Both the position numbers and the translations under genes were made by a program. Under the pieces are notes generated by a model. The model saw nothing but the letters and a program-made list of their open reading frames with translations, was not told the origin of the DNA and made no database searches. Shown piece by piece: positions 31,901 to 45,344 of a stretch of DNA of 64,000 bases (the first letter of the stretch is position 1; every line of letters starts with the position of its first letter). Source of the stretch: Wuchereria bancrofti (lineage: Eukaryota > Nematoda > Chromadorea > Rhabditida > Onchocercidae); contig SSBO01000012.1 in assembly GCA_005281725.1 (NCBI GenBank), positions 21,282,779 through 21,346,778 of the forward strand, read 5' to 3'.

Positions 31901-33787
31901 AAGACGACGTGACGCTGCTGTTGTTGCTTCATCTTCACTATAACGTCGTTCAATACGTGCGGAAGATGGCGCATCATCTACAAATTAATCATGATAATGT
32001 TTAAGTGATAAAAACATAGAAGTGATTAAGTGATAAATGAAATAAGTTTTCAGAAAATGATATTTACCTGAATCACTGTTACCATCTCCACTAGTTGATG
32101 TTGGCTGTAAATGAGCCGGAAGACTTCTTTTACGACTTCGTTTTGTGCTACCGATACGGTCCCGCTCATTCTGGATTGCTAAAATAAGTCATACAATTAA
32201 AATATTTTTTTTATCAAATATAATTCTTTTGAATTATTTCTTTCAAATATTAGTAAGACAGTGAGTAATTTGATTTTTGTTCACTTTTCCTTTCATTATT
32301 TGTATTATCGATTAGATGTCAAAGTTCAATTAGTTTAATTCTAAAATATTCCCATTGAAATAAATTTGAAATAATTTCAAAAAGAAAGCTATTTTTAGCA
32401 TCACAAAAATGCGCCTATTTTAGGTAAATCACAATGAAATAAGCAACAAACACATTGAATGACAAATATTCCTTTTTTTTTTTTTTTTTAACTCATTGAA
32501 TGAACAATTTCAATTTAATAAATATATTACGACAAAAAATTGTTTTGAAAAAGCATTTATGCATTTTGATCATTGGGACTCAGCTAAAATGTACTGTAAG
32601 AGGTTTAAAATTTGTTTTTAACCTATGATAATGCATCATATGTGAAGAAATGAACGAGAAAAACTTATAAAGAAGGATAAATTTTAAAAATTATATTAGT
32701 TAAAAAATTGAAAATGTCATATAAAAGTATTATATACATATTTTTTTTTACCTTCCGGTTTCATTCCATCTGCTAAACATTTCTGGAAACGACAATATCG
32801 GCATGCATTTCGATGATCTTTATCAATGTTGCATTGTTTACTGAATCGACAAGTATATTGCAAATTTTGCCAAACGCTACAAAATGATAATTTGTTGTGA
32901 TATGAATGAAATATGCAAATGAAATTTAAAATATATGAAATGTTACAGTAGTATCATCATATGATAAATATTTCTCATTGAATATTGAAATAATAATAAA
33001 TAAAGTTTGATTTTAATCATTTTATAGAAATGGAAATGGATGATTTCGATGAACTTTAAATTAGTTCGAATTAATAAGTAAAACTTTCAGAGTATAAAAT
33101 TATTCTGTAACTTTGAGCATATAAAATTTCAAGAAACAAATGTTAAAACCATTCGATGTTTAATCTACTACTATTACTATCAATGTGATATTTAATAATT
33201 GAAAGATTTTTCCACTTCAATAATTTTGCACATTTTGAAGAATTTTTTAAACATAAATTCTTTTAATAAACCATTAAGAGGTCACTTTTAATTCTCACAT
33301 ATTAATTTCACAATGTTTGCAATATTTTAAAGAATTGAATAACTGAGCTGACGTAAATATCAGAAGAAAAAAAAAAAAACGAGCGTATATGTCGTAAATG
33401 TAATTCTTATTTAAGAATAATTCTTTAATAAATGAATGAAATAAATAAAATGTCAATCTTAAGTTCAACATATCAAAAGCAAAAAATCATCCGTAGGATG
33501 ATGACATGAAGAAACAAAAGAATTCACGTGAAGCGGTAATGACGTATCTATCGGTTTATAAAGAATGCGAATGCATTTTATGATTAATTCAATTTGCGAT
33601 GCATCAATTACTTAAAAAAAAAAAAAAATAAGAAGAAATACCTTCTACGGAAGAAACCTTTACATCCATTACATGCTACAGCACCATAATGCTTTCCGAT
33701 AGCCTTATCACCACATACGACACAAAAATCAGTCGTATCACTGATAGCTGTTGATGTAGTACCACTATGACTTACTGATATATCCAT
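28935..33787 (-). CDS. HNF4-like (NR2A-type) nuclear hormone receptor
   Basis: DNA-binding transcription factor with a zinc-finger DBD and ligand-binding domain. Exons: 33642-33787 (ATG), 32752-32876, 32068-32178, 31733-31977, 30958-31632 and a tentative last exon 28935-28985, for about 450 residues. The DBD covers residues 22 to about 88; [18 protein letters not shown] opens finger 1, the P-box is CNGCKG (HNF4 has CDGCKG), and [11 protein letters not shown] closes finger 2. [11 protein letters not shown] follows as in HNF4. The LBD signature [17 protein letters not shown] and [10 protein letters not shown] resemble HNF4 helices 3-7. A TTTCAG acceptor 102 bases before the ATG shows at least one upstream 5'UTR or leader exon. 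The sequence looks close to the nhr-35 type of nematode receptor, but this is recalled, not tested. The last exon rests only on phase and acceptor. Confidence 0.9.
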
Positions 33788-34203
33788 TATATGAATGAAA
33801 TTTTTTCAATACAAGTTTAAAATTCTGAATGTAATTGATGAAAAGCCTTTTCAACGTACGTGAAATTGATCAAAATCTTTTCCAATAACTGAAATGAATA
33901 AAAAAAAAAAAAAACGGTAAACATAGAATGTTTCTTTAGCATAATAAATTTAATCATACGAGTCATGTAGATTATTTTATAAATTAATTATTAATTAATT
34001 AAAATGACGAAATTTCCACTAGTCATCATATCATATTTGAACAAAAGTAGTAAATAAAACAAATTATGTGCAAATTTATTTAAATATCTACAAAATAAAT
34101 TTGCTTCATTACTTTAATTTTTTTTCTAAATACAAAAAAAAAAAATGCAAAAATTTTTAATTGAAAACAATTTTTTAATCCAATTTTATTTAATTGCAAA
34201 AAA

Positions 34204-34222
34204 GAAGAGAGAGAGAGAGAGA
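34204..34222. repeat. (GA)n microsatellite
   Basis: Short GAGA tract within the desert upstream of the nuclear receptor. Confidence 0.8.
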
Positions 34223-37200
34223 CATTTCATTGAATAGAATATTTCATGAAATAAAACCTTTTTTTTTTTCTTTTATCTTAAAAAAACAATAAACTCATTT
34301 TATAATATATTGAAAATACTTTTATGCATAATGAACAAATAGAATAGTAATAATAATAAAAGCAATAGATATATGTATATATATTTCTTAATTTATATTT
34401 TTGACAATTTCAGAGAAATGAAAAAGAACGGAAAAATGTAGAAGAAGCCGATATTATGAATGTGTATGTACACAAATTGAAAATGGGGTTGTTTTGTTGT
34501 CCTTTATATTATTCCATTCTTGCCAACTTTTCCTAAAATACGATATCAGACAACTGAAATTGGGACAGTTAAAAGTTTTTGAAAGAAGCAATTGAGTCAC
34601 ACACACACACAAACACACATTCCGCTTTTTTGATATCATTTTAAAAATTAATCAATAATGTTAATGTTATATTTTAATATGATAATGCTTTCTTTTCTTT
34701 TTTTTTTTTTTCTTCCATCGTTATTAATAGATCAAATTAATCTTCCTACATATTTATATTGAAATCAAAGATAAAAAAGTAGTAATATATAAAAAAGAAT
34801 AATAATAATAATTAGTCATAATAATTTGTTATTATTACTTTTATTACAAATTGAAAAATTGATAAATTATTGAAAAGAAAAAATAGTTTTAAAAATTGGA
34901 ATAAGTTCTTTTTTTCCTTTTAAAAAATAAGACTGTGATAATATAATGTCAAAAAATTGTAAAATAAACATAAAGTTCTCTTTCTTTCTTTTTTTTTCTT
35001 CAAGGAAAATTGATTTTTAAAAATTCAAGGATGTTTAAAAATACTGAAAATGAAAATTTATTGAAATGAAAAAGTTTTCAAATAATTTTATTTTAGATAT
35101 TTTCATATCAATTAGATAGTTTTTGAGAGTTTTATGAAGAAAATTGAATAAGCTCGTTGGATCTTTTTTTTTTCGAGATTTTTTTTTTTGAGATGATCCG
35201 ATTATGTTTTTTCCTTTCTTCTTTTTCTCTTCCGTTAAGCGTGGACGCATCACTTTTATGCTTCATCAATTTCTAGACTAATATTGAAATTACTTACTGT
35301 ATAATTAAATTTCAATTAAATAAATCTTAATTTATGCATGTTTTATTTTTAAGAAAAAAAAAACTGATAATTAAGAATTTAGCAATTTCTATTTCCTAAA
35401 ATCTATTAGCTATAATTTTTTGATATAAATGATAAGTGATAAATAGAAATGTATAATATAAAAGTGCAAAAATTAATAAAAACGGTTCAGAGAAGAGAGA
35501 ATAAATAAATTGTTAGAAGTGCAAAGATATAAGTATATATATATGTATAAGCAAATAATTTATAAGTGTTATTTGCAAAATAGAAAATGAAAAATTAAAA
35601 ATTTAAAAAAAAAAAAAGAACTGATGACGAAGTGATGAAGACTAACTGAACTGCTCCCCCGACTGATGGAAATTATAAATGCAGTGCCAGGTATATGTTA
35701 TATGATTGTATAGTGCACTGAATGATTCAACATTCTCTAAAGAATTCGTTCATTCTTTTTTTTTTTTTTTTTTTTTTAAGGATACAGTTAAGATTGATAT
35801 TGAAATTGTGAACGGGCGGGTGCAAAATGAATTTTTGTAAGATCAAAATTCATTTTAAACTATTGTTTTTGAAAGAATGATTAAGTCATCATTAAATTGA
35901 TACTGAAATTGATTTTTTTTTTTTTTTTTGTCGAACTGACAATTTTAATATTATTGCATGTTTAGATGCGCGAACTGATTCATTGGTAGTGACGTATTTT
36001 TGTATGAAATTTCAAAAAAATTCAACTGACATCAATTTATTAATGATGAAAACTTATTTGTAAATGATTGCAATGAGATAGAAATGATTATATAAACATT
36101 CAATGAAATATCTCTCTTCATTATAATGATCAATAATTTTTTAGATACCACAACATTTTTCCTTTTATTTCCTATTTTTTTTTTTTTTAATACTGATTGC
36201 ACTATGTATGAATCATTTTTATGCAATCAATTTGAAAGATATTTCGGACAGATAATCAAAGATCATTGATTTGAAATTAATTTAAAATGAACGATTAAAT
36301 TGTAAATAAAAGGGGAAATTTTGCTTCACAAAATCATTGGGAGAGATAAATTGGAATATATGTGAACATAATAAATTCAGGATTAGATTATTTCAGCAAA
36401 GATAGTTATTTCGGTTAGTTCATCAATGATTCAGAATTCCGAATCACTATCGCATTATTAGGAATTAGTTCTTGTGAATGAGTCATTTTATAGCTTCAAT
36501 ACTAAATTATGATTTCTAAATGAGTGAATCATTGAGCTTAAAAGATAATAAATTAAGCTATGAGTCAATTGTTCAACCATTTTGGGGACAAAAAGGACAA
36601 ATATACAAATAGCGGTTGAGGACAGAAAATTAGCTATTAATTTAAAGACATATTTGAAAATTACCTTCAAATCTTTCAAATATATTATAAAATTAATTTT
36701 TAACATAGTAATGAATAATTTAAAAGGTATAAAAGACTTCGTTTTTTTTTTCTTTTTTTTTTGGAATACAAAAAGGAATTAATGAATGAATTAAAGATGG
36801 CGTAAAAGAAGTAAAAATAAAATTTGATAAATTGTACAAATTCTATCTTGTTTATTGAAAATTTTAACATATTTATGTAAAAAAAAAAAAAAAACGATAA
36901 TTTTCGTTTTTAATTCCCTTGTTGATATTCAAAATGAGTTATACTTTATCCGAAAAGGAAAAAAAAGATGATTTATTTATGAGCAAACAAAAGTGCAAAA
37001 GGTTATGAATATTATCGTTTCCGGAATTGCTTTACTTTTTTTTTTCTTCTTATGATCAGTGTTTTCGATATTGTTGTTAAACTGATAAAATATATCAGAA
37101 AGATTACTTTAGAGGTATATTTGCAATAATTGCTTAACAGTTAATAAAATATTATTAAAAAATGAAATAAAATGCGCAATTGTCAATTTATTTGAATGTT

Positions 37201-37408
37201 TTGGAGATTTTTATTAAACGGTCAATTTTCGTAGGGTTAAAATGATCACTAAAAAGAGCAAAAATGAAATAAAGAACACAAATGACATTTTGTGTCTTGT
37301 TTCTTTCCTTTTTCTTTTTTTTTTTTTTTTTTTGTGTGTTCTCTGTTGAACTTCTAATCGTATATATTTGATTTAACTTTAGGCAAATTCCATTCTTCTA
37401 CTATCTTC

Positions 37409-37450
37409 TTTCTCTCTCCCTCTCTCTCTCTTTCTCTCTCTCTCTCTCTT
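37409..37450. repeat. (CT)n microsatellite
   Basis: About 40 bases of nearly pure TCTC with a few interruptions. A complementary GA tract follows at 37617-37647. Confidence 0.9.
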
Positions 37451-37616
37451 CCTATCATATAAGTTGTCATTGCTTTAAGACGATTGAAAATTTGCTTTTA
37501 CTGTTTTGCACTTCAGGGATTGCAATGAGATAATTTAATTTCAATTTTTCTTACACATTCTCTTTTCACCTTTTGATTTGAGCTTAAATTTCTCTATAAC
37601 TATATCAAATTAAATG

Positions 37617-37647
37617 AGACAGAGAGAAAGAGAGAGGGAGAGAGAGA
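37617..37647. repeat. (GA)n microsatellite
   Basis: AGAGAGAAAGAGAGAGGG-type tract, complementary to the CT tract about 170 bases upstream. Confidence 0.9.
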
Positions 37648-38024
37648 TTTTATTATTATTATTATTCTATCGATGGATGATAAAGCAATGAAAGAGTAAC
37701 ATTTTTAAGTAGAAGAAATAGAAAGTGACAGTGGAACATGAAACAAAATTTTCTCTTATGAAAAAAAAAAAAAGAAGAAAAGGATAGAAATCGATTGATT
37801 ACAAAATGATTGTTAGAAATATTAGTCAGGTAGATTAGAGTTATGATAATTTAATAATAACTATACCATCTAAATGATAAGTTTGATAACAATGATAATA
37901 ATAATCGTTTTTAATTGATATTTTAAGTGCTAAAACAGATGTTTCATTTTTCAAGAGAAAATTTCTTCTGCTAAAACATTCAGAAATGTGTTCCGTAATT
38001 TCATTCTTTCCGTAGAAATAAGTA

Positions 38025-38099
38025 ATCAGTATACGTGATATCAGTATACGTAATATCAGTATACGTGATATCAGTATACGTAATATCAGTATACGTGAT
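38025..38099. repeat. 15-bp tandem repeat, five copies with alternating variant
   Basis: Five copies of ATCAGTATACGTGAT. Copies 2 and 4 read GTAAT at the end where copies 1, 3 and 5 read GTGAT, so the array is really a 30-bp higher-order unit. Every copy holds the palindrome GTATAC. Confidence 0.95.
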
Positions 38100-38990
38100 A
38101 AAATTGCAATAGCATTTCATTACAAATCGTACAATTGCAAGGTGTAAAAATAAACATAAAAAAAAAAAAAATACTTACAATCATATTTTAAAAGTTTATT
38201 TAGCAAAAAATTTTTGACATTATATGATTGATAGGTAATAGAAAATAGTTTTTAAACTTTCTAGATTGTTTGCTTCAAATTTCTAATGTAATAGTAGTTG
38301 ATACATGATATTTTTCCGGACGTTAAAATTCCTGACTCTCTCTGATGCTACGTAATATTTTTTCTTTTTTTGTTGTTGTTGAAAAATACATTATGTTAAG
38401 ATTAACAAATGAAAAAATAACAATACTATTACTTCTTTTTAAACTTTAAAGAAAAACCTTTTCACAAATTAATAAATGAAGCAGATAAAAAAAAGAAGCT
38501 TAATTAGTCTAATATGATATGATTATATGTTAAGATCAACAAAAAAAAAAAAGAAAAAAATGCGACAATATTTATAAAATAATGAAAAATATTTATACAT
38601 TACTTACTCTATTTTTCTCTCCTTTTCTTTTCCATTAGCAAATATTAAATGTATTAATTAATAACATTTTAGATTAAATTTTAGTGCTGAAAATTTTTTC
38701 AAATTTGAAAAATTTCATCAAATTTTTTTCTCATTCATTAATTTCTCAATTAAAAAAATTTGAAAAAAGTATTTGGGAAGTAGTAAATGAGTTGCATGAG
38801 AGAAGTGAAAATGAAAGCAAATTCTTCCACAAAAAAAAAAAAAAAAAAATAAAAAATATTTTACCAGGAGAGAATGGCAATGCAGTTCATGCAGTAGAAA
38901 TGGATAGCTTAGCATCGAACCAATAAATATTTCACATTTTTTTTCTTTTTTTTTTTGAAATGCTGTAATTTCACGAAGTGCACATTACTA

Positions 38991-39041
38991 AATACACGTA
39001 CACACACACGTACACATACACGTACACACATACATACATAA
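38991..39041. repeat. ACAC/ACGTAC simple repeat
   Basis: Imperfect array of CACA and ACGTACAC units, followed by ATACATACATA. Confidence 0.85.
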
Positions 39042-41717
39042 CATGTATCCGACTTGAAAAGACTTGTTATCAACTGCTAGCGCAGCTGTGCAATTTCATT
39101 AAAATACTAAAATGATGATCATCGATTCGAGCAGGAAAATGGAAGAATGAGACAGTTGGGGACATCATATTGGAATAGTAGTCACATAAGAAAAGCGCAA
39201 AATGATATAACGAGTGCAAATAATATCAGATAGAATTAATGATGAATTTTGTAGCAGTTCTACTGCAACCAATCTTAAATGTTTTTTTTTTTTTTTTTTT
39301 TAAATAATTATTTATTCCATAATTAAAAGTTGAAGTTATTTTTTTAAATGATATTATAAATTAATATGTTATTTTTACTAATCATATGTTTTTTTTTTTT
39401 AATTAATTTTTCTATTATACAAAAAAATATTTCTTTGATTGTTGCAAATTTTGTAAGATAACATGCATATATAAATATATTGCATACTATATCATATTCC
39501 TATTAGCTTTGATTATTTACTGATAAGCTTGAAATGTTTACTTTTTAATCATTACACTTAGTTAATTGATTTGTTGATACATTTTCTACATTCCAGTTTT
39601 TTACATTTTCTCGTGAAAAAAAAAAAAAAACTTATAAAGTGTTAGTTTTAGCGTAAATCAAAATAAAGAGAAAAAAAAAAAGAAAAAGAAGAGGAATTTA
39701 TCATTTCATGTGTTTGTTATTTGCTATTGCAAATAACTTATGGGAATATTTTTTTTTTTTTTGTTAGTGATAAGAGCAAAATGACTAATTTTTAAATAGT
39801 ATCGGGAAAAATATTACTGTAACTATGTCATATTTATGCATTTTAAAAGTCTATTATGTCTCATTCTCTAACTTATTTTCAATTTGTAGATCAATATTGA
39901 ATAATTTCAAAAATAAAATTAAATTTATTTTTGAGTTTGTTTCTTTTTTTTTTTGTTATCCTCAGAATAAGTTCAAAATAATAAAATCTCCAAATACAGT
40001 AAGTATTTTTCAGAAAATAAAAGTTAAATTTCTTATATCAATAATTACACAAATTAGAAATTGGATAAAAGTGAACAATTGATAACTGATATCGTTATAC
40101 TTTTATCATTATTGATCAGTGATCAACTATTATCATTAGCATGTGATCTTGATTACAATGTATGTTTAAACAAAAATGGTTATCACTATTGATCTAAATA
40201 TTTCTAACGCATATCTATAAGAAGATAATTATCATATCAAGAGATTATCAATTTACATATTATCTATTGAAATTAATTCATCTCAATGTATTAAGGAAAG
40301 TTGTTTAATTTATTTCTAAATGAATCTTTTCTAGTAGCACGTAAAAAGATTATACCGTAATGTTACTTCTGTTACACGTCCGTACGTCACATTCATCGTT
40401 TTTTTTTTTCACATTTGCTAAACAAAATTTTTTGTTCATTTTTCCTAATCATAATATTACTTTTTTTTTTTTGATGTTTACAAGGTAGAAATATAAAATG
40501 TACATGACAAAATTTATCATTATGCTACACCCTCTCATGACTGCTTGTTTCGAGTTAGATAATAATAGATGGATTAGATAATCAGTGATCTTTGATGAAA
40601 GATTAAAATTAATTGCTTCATTTATCTTTTCTTTAAATAACACAGCCAATAACACTGTTTCTCAAATTATATTTCATTCTCTTATCTCTTTGATACATTT
40701 ACAATGAAAAAAGGGAAAAAAAAAACATTTTCATGAATGAAATTTTAAATTCTATTCTTATTTTATTTTCTTTATGCTTATTTGCTAATTTTAAAAGCAT
40801 TTGATTTTTTTTTTTTTTTGTTAAAAAAAGAAAGTGAAAATGAAAATATCATCAATAAATGAGAGCATAAAATCCATAAAAAAAAAATCTATCAAATTAA
40901 ATAGATAAATTTTGAGTAGATTATGATAAATGCTAGTTGAATGTTATCAAGAAATAAAAGATAATGTTAATTTAAAAAAGATTTATAAATGTTTTCATTG
41001 CTTTTTTTTTTCTTCTCAGCTATAAAACACAACTTTTAATTTAATTCTTAGCAAACGATATCAATTCATTATGCATTCAAATTATAGGATGAAAAAATTG
41101 TCATCATATTAACTCATTTCTTTTTAATATTTCCCTCTAAAATGTCATCCTTGTTCGTTTATTTTTTTTTTCTTTTACATTTTAATATAATCTTTTTATT
41201 TTTCTTTAGTTAGACATTTCGTTCATTTGCATTTTTGCATAGTTTTTTTTTTTTTTTTTTTTGCATGCAGCATGTGATTTGACATCTGTTTATTGATGTT
41301 GAATAATTGAAAACATTTGACCAATAAAAACTGCAGCTGTTGTTAAAGATCAACCAATTTAAAGAAAAAATATTTTTATCATTCAATTCGTCTAATCAAT
41401 TTTTTTTTTTTTGGTTTGGAAAAAGTTCATAGCATTTAATAGCTTTGAATAAGGCATGTGAAAAAGTATTATTGAATAAATAATGCAGTGAAGGAAAAGA
41501 AAGATAATTAATTAATACTAGAACAATTACCAAAAATTACTTTAAAATTTAACAGTTAATCAGTAAAGTTATTTTTCATGCAATCATTAAAAGTTTAAAG
41601 TATAAAAAGAAAAAAAGATATATGAGAGATAATGAAAACTTCATTTACATATAGCATTTCGAAAATGATTATTGATTATTGAAAAGAAAAAATATTTTGA
41701 ACAACAAAATTTTTTTT

Positions 41718-41718
41718 C

Positions 41719-41749
<31 letters not shown>

Positions 41750-41764
41750 CATTTCTCTCTCTTT
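41718..41764. repeat. (CT)n microsatellite
   Basis: Long TCTC run with the flanking variants CCTCTCCC and CATTTCTC. Confidence 0.9.
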
Positions 41765-42100
41765 TTGCAATATTGCAATAATAAATAATGGAAAAATACC
41801 GATTTGTAAATCGAAAATTTTATCAAATTATGACATATTAAATAAATTTTTACAAAAAAAAACTATTTTAATCAAACTAAAATATACTGATTACTATTAA
41901 AAAAAAGTGTGAATGTTTATTTTTAAGAGTTAAATGATAAGATAATAAATTAATGTGATAAAATACTCTGATTCATTCAAATCATGATTAAGATATAATA
42001 ATAACAATAATAATCAATGTGCAAATTAATTACGATTAAAAAGTTAACAATACTAATTCAATGGATAATCTAGGTATACGAAGGAAAAAAAAAATAGTAA

Positions 42101-42170
42101 ATAAACAAAATAAATGGTAAACATAAACAAAATAAATGGTAAACAAAGTAAATGGTAAACAAAATAAATG
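42101..42170. repeat. 16-bp AT-rich tandem repeat
   Basis: Four imperfect copies of AAACAAAATAAATGGT, with some spacer variation. Confidence 0.85.
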
Positions 42171-43082
42171 AAGAATAAAAGTATTTGCAACCTGCAATTT
42201 TAATGATAGAAATGAGCAATTATCGATGAGGAATGCGTAGTGATAAATGAAGATTGAAAGCAGAAATAGCTATGAGAGTACGTTCCGAATATCACAGATG
42301 AAGAAATGAACTTTCTGTTGTTGAATATGTAGTAGAATTGACTTGTTATTGATGAGAATTAAAAAAAAAAAACAACAATAGTGGTTTTTGGTTTTTAAAA
42401 TGAGTGCAACAGACTATCAGACAATCCCATATAACCGATCGTATGCTCCGGGCTCTAGTTTAATTCAATTCAATTCAAATCAGTTTTAAATGCGGCAAAC
42501 ATCTGAGAAGGCATATAAGAATTTTAAAAGAAAGAATAATAGAGCAAAGCACAAAGTCCGACATAGAACAGCAATACGAACTTTCATCTATCATTTTCTT
42601 TCGTTCCGGACATTATCTTTTTGATAAAAATAAAAGAAAATGCAAATGAGAATATCTCTATATGATTTGAAAGCTAATATGAAAATATGTGAAAGTATGA
42701 GTAATATATGTTTAATTGAAATTTAACTATCAGTTTATGATTATTTATGATAAAATGATATGATTTTTCTGCATATTTCAGCTAAAGAAAGATTGAATTT
42801 TTATAGATTAAATTCATTTTTTCTCTATAATATATGAAAGAAATGATAATTTAAAATAGTACCTGGAATGTTTCAATATAAATAACTTAATTAAAGTTCG
42901 TTTAAATTATTAGATGAAAACATAATATGAACTCTGTTATCAGTTTATAATCATTTATGATAAGTAACAAAGTTCAGATTGTTTTTATAAATTGACACTT
43001 TGATCTCTTTGAACAATTACTACGTGGAAGTCAATTACGTTTGAGTAGCAAAGATACTTTATATGAAAATCGTATCAGTTAA

Positions 43083-43553
43083 ATGGATCCGGAAAGAGCT
43101 TTAGGAGAATTATTTCTTGAAAGGATATTTTATGTCGTATCTCGAAAATATGATCCTGATTTGTGGCAAATCCGGATTACAATGTTTAGATTCCATTAAA
43201 AATTATTTCCGTTTTCTGATTTCCTTCATTTCCTTTTTTTTCATCAAAAATCTTTTTACTACCATCTGCCAAATCGGAAATTTCTTTCTCTTTTTCTTTT
43301 GTTCAGTATATTTTATTACTAATTGATTATTAAAATTTGCCTCTCTTCTACCGGAAAAGCGGAAAATTACTTATCTTTAATCGACTTCATAAATAGAAAA
43401 TTAATAGAAAAAAAAATTTGTGTAAAATATTTAATTAAAATTTTTGCTGACAGTATTTTTCTTACGGCATATCTTGCAAGTAAGTTTGCCATTTCAGAAA
43501 TTCCAATTTTGGAATATCTCAAAAAAGAATCGAATGTTACTATTTGATGTGAC
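43083..43553 (+). pseudogene. possible decayed coding fragment
   Basis: A higher-complexity pocket. Starting at ATG 43083, a 38-codon frame reads like ordinary protein (it begins MDPERALGEL and includes YDPDLWQIRI) before a stop. A second open frame at 43117-43326 and a third at 43323-43547 (with KAENYLSLIDFINRKL) continue in other frames. No domain recognised. It could be a frameshifted pseudogene, an exon of an unidentified gene, or chance. Confidence 0.25.
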
Positions 43554-44492
43554 TTTAAAGATTTCTATATTTCAAAGTTTCTAGCTATACATTTTTCCCC
43601 ATTTTGGAATTTCATTTTAACAAATGCTTCAGGAAATAGCGGGAAAGATTATGCGAGCATTCTTTCTATAAAATGGCATAGCAAAATGGTATGACTATAT
43701 AGTATTTTTTTTTTAAAATCATAATTTTCAAAATTTTTTTCAAATTAATTAATCCAAATGACACTGTGACATTTCCGCTAATTTCGAAGATGAAAAGTTA
43801 GGCAAATATTTTGGCGCAAAGTTATGAAATACATCAGAAATAACATTATTTATGAAATAGTAATATGAAAATTACATTTCAATCATTCAGATTTCATCAG
43901 CTCAAAATGTTTGAGACTAAGAAATAAATAAATAATAAGTGAGTGAGTGAAACAAAAGGAAGTGAAATAATAGAATATGTAAAAAAGCAGGTAAGGAAAG
44001 GTGTGGAGAGAGAGAGAAAGGGTATTACGAAAGTTAAAAGGAAATTTAGCAGTATAAATAAACAATCAATTTAAATTTGAATAATTTCACTTTTACTTAG
44101 AGATGTGATCTATAATGCAAACACATATCAACCGGATCTTAAGTATTTACCCGAAAATTCTTACATAAATATCACTTTTGGCTTTTTTTTTTACAAGACT
44201 AATTAATCGTTAGTTGAAGTATCGATGATTTGATTTTGAAGAAGAATGAGAAAGTGCAAGATTGTCTTCGAGTTTTAGGAGATATGAAAATGAAAATTTG
44301 AATTTGAGGACTGATTGAGAGAAGATACGGTGCTGATCTGATTTTTTTGATTTTTCAAAAGTTTAAAATGTTTTCTTTTATGGAACATTTTTATATCCTA
44401 CTTTATACTAGTAACAAAGTTATGTTAAATTAATGAATTAGATGAGGATGAGTGGCTAATTTCCAGCAATATTTTAAGCCACAAATCATCTT

Positions 44493-44504
44493 ACCTGGCC
44501 AGGT
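44493..44504. repeat. 12-bp GC-rich palindrome
   Basis: ACCTGGCCAGGT is a perfect palindrome and stands out in very AT-rich flanks. A possible protein-binding site; no factor is assigned. Confidence 0.5.
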
Positions 44505-45120
44505 TAATTAAAAGCTATTGTTTAACTTTCATTATCTTGACTAATTTGTAAATAACATATCCATAAATAAACGATTAAAAAGGAAAAACCTTTCAGACGA
44601 ATACAGAAGTGGAAAAAAAGCACACTTTTGAGAGCTAAAAAAATTGTTGTAAAATTGTAGTTTTTGTCAGTGTAATAATTTCGTACCGATTGAATAGAAT
44701 AGAAAGAAGAACTGGAGAAGTGATAAATGATAAGAAAGAATAAACCAACATTATTGATTAATTTTTTTTTTTATGAAATTTTTCAGAGAATTGAAAATTT
44801 TTGCTTTTTTTACTGCCAGTCCAAGTGTATAAGTTGATTTGGTCATTATTGTAATTCAATTTGCCTATGTTTTTTTTTAGGTCCAATATTTTTTGAACAG
44901 TGATTTTTTAAATAATCTCATAGTAACTAAGTTATCACAATTAAAATATCTTATCAAAGTTGAAAGAATAATTTCGCTAACAAGAAAGAGAAAATAATGA
45001 AAAAATTCCAAATCGAAAGAAATGCGCTAAGATTGTGTGTTTTTTTTAAGAACAATAATGCATAGACATACGAATGAAATTTACTAAAAACATGCATCGA
45101 CACATGGATGATCATTTCAA

Positions 45121-45344
45121 AGTAAACACTTTTTTAATTTAACAACAAATCAAGTATTTTTTTTAATTTAGCGACTGGTCAAGTAAGCATTTTTTAAATT
45201 TAACGACAGGTCAAGTAAATACTTTTCAAATTTAACAACAAATCAAGTAAGCATTTTTTAATTTGACGACAAGTCAAAAGCATTTTTTAAGTTTAACAAC
45301 AGGTCAATCATCAAGTAAATACTTTTTAAATTTAGTAACAAATC
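45121..45344. repeat. degenerate minisatellite of about 32 bp, seven copies
   Basis: Seven diverged units of the form AGTAAGCATTTTTT-AATTTAACAACAAATCA. The second half alternates between ACAACAAATC and CGACAGGTC variants, and unit length varies with the T and A runs. Confidence 0.85.
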
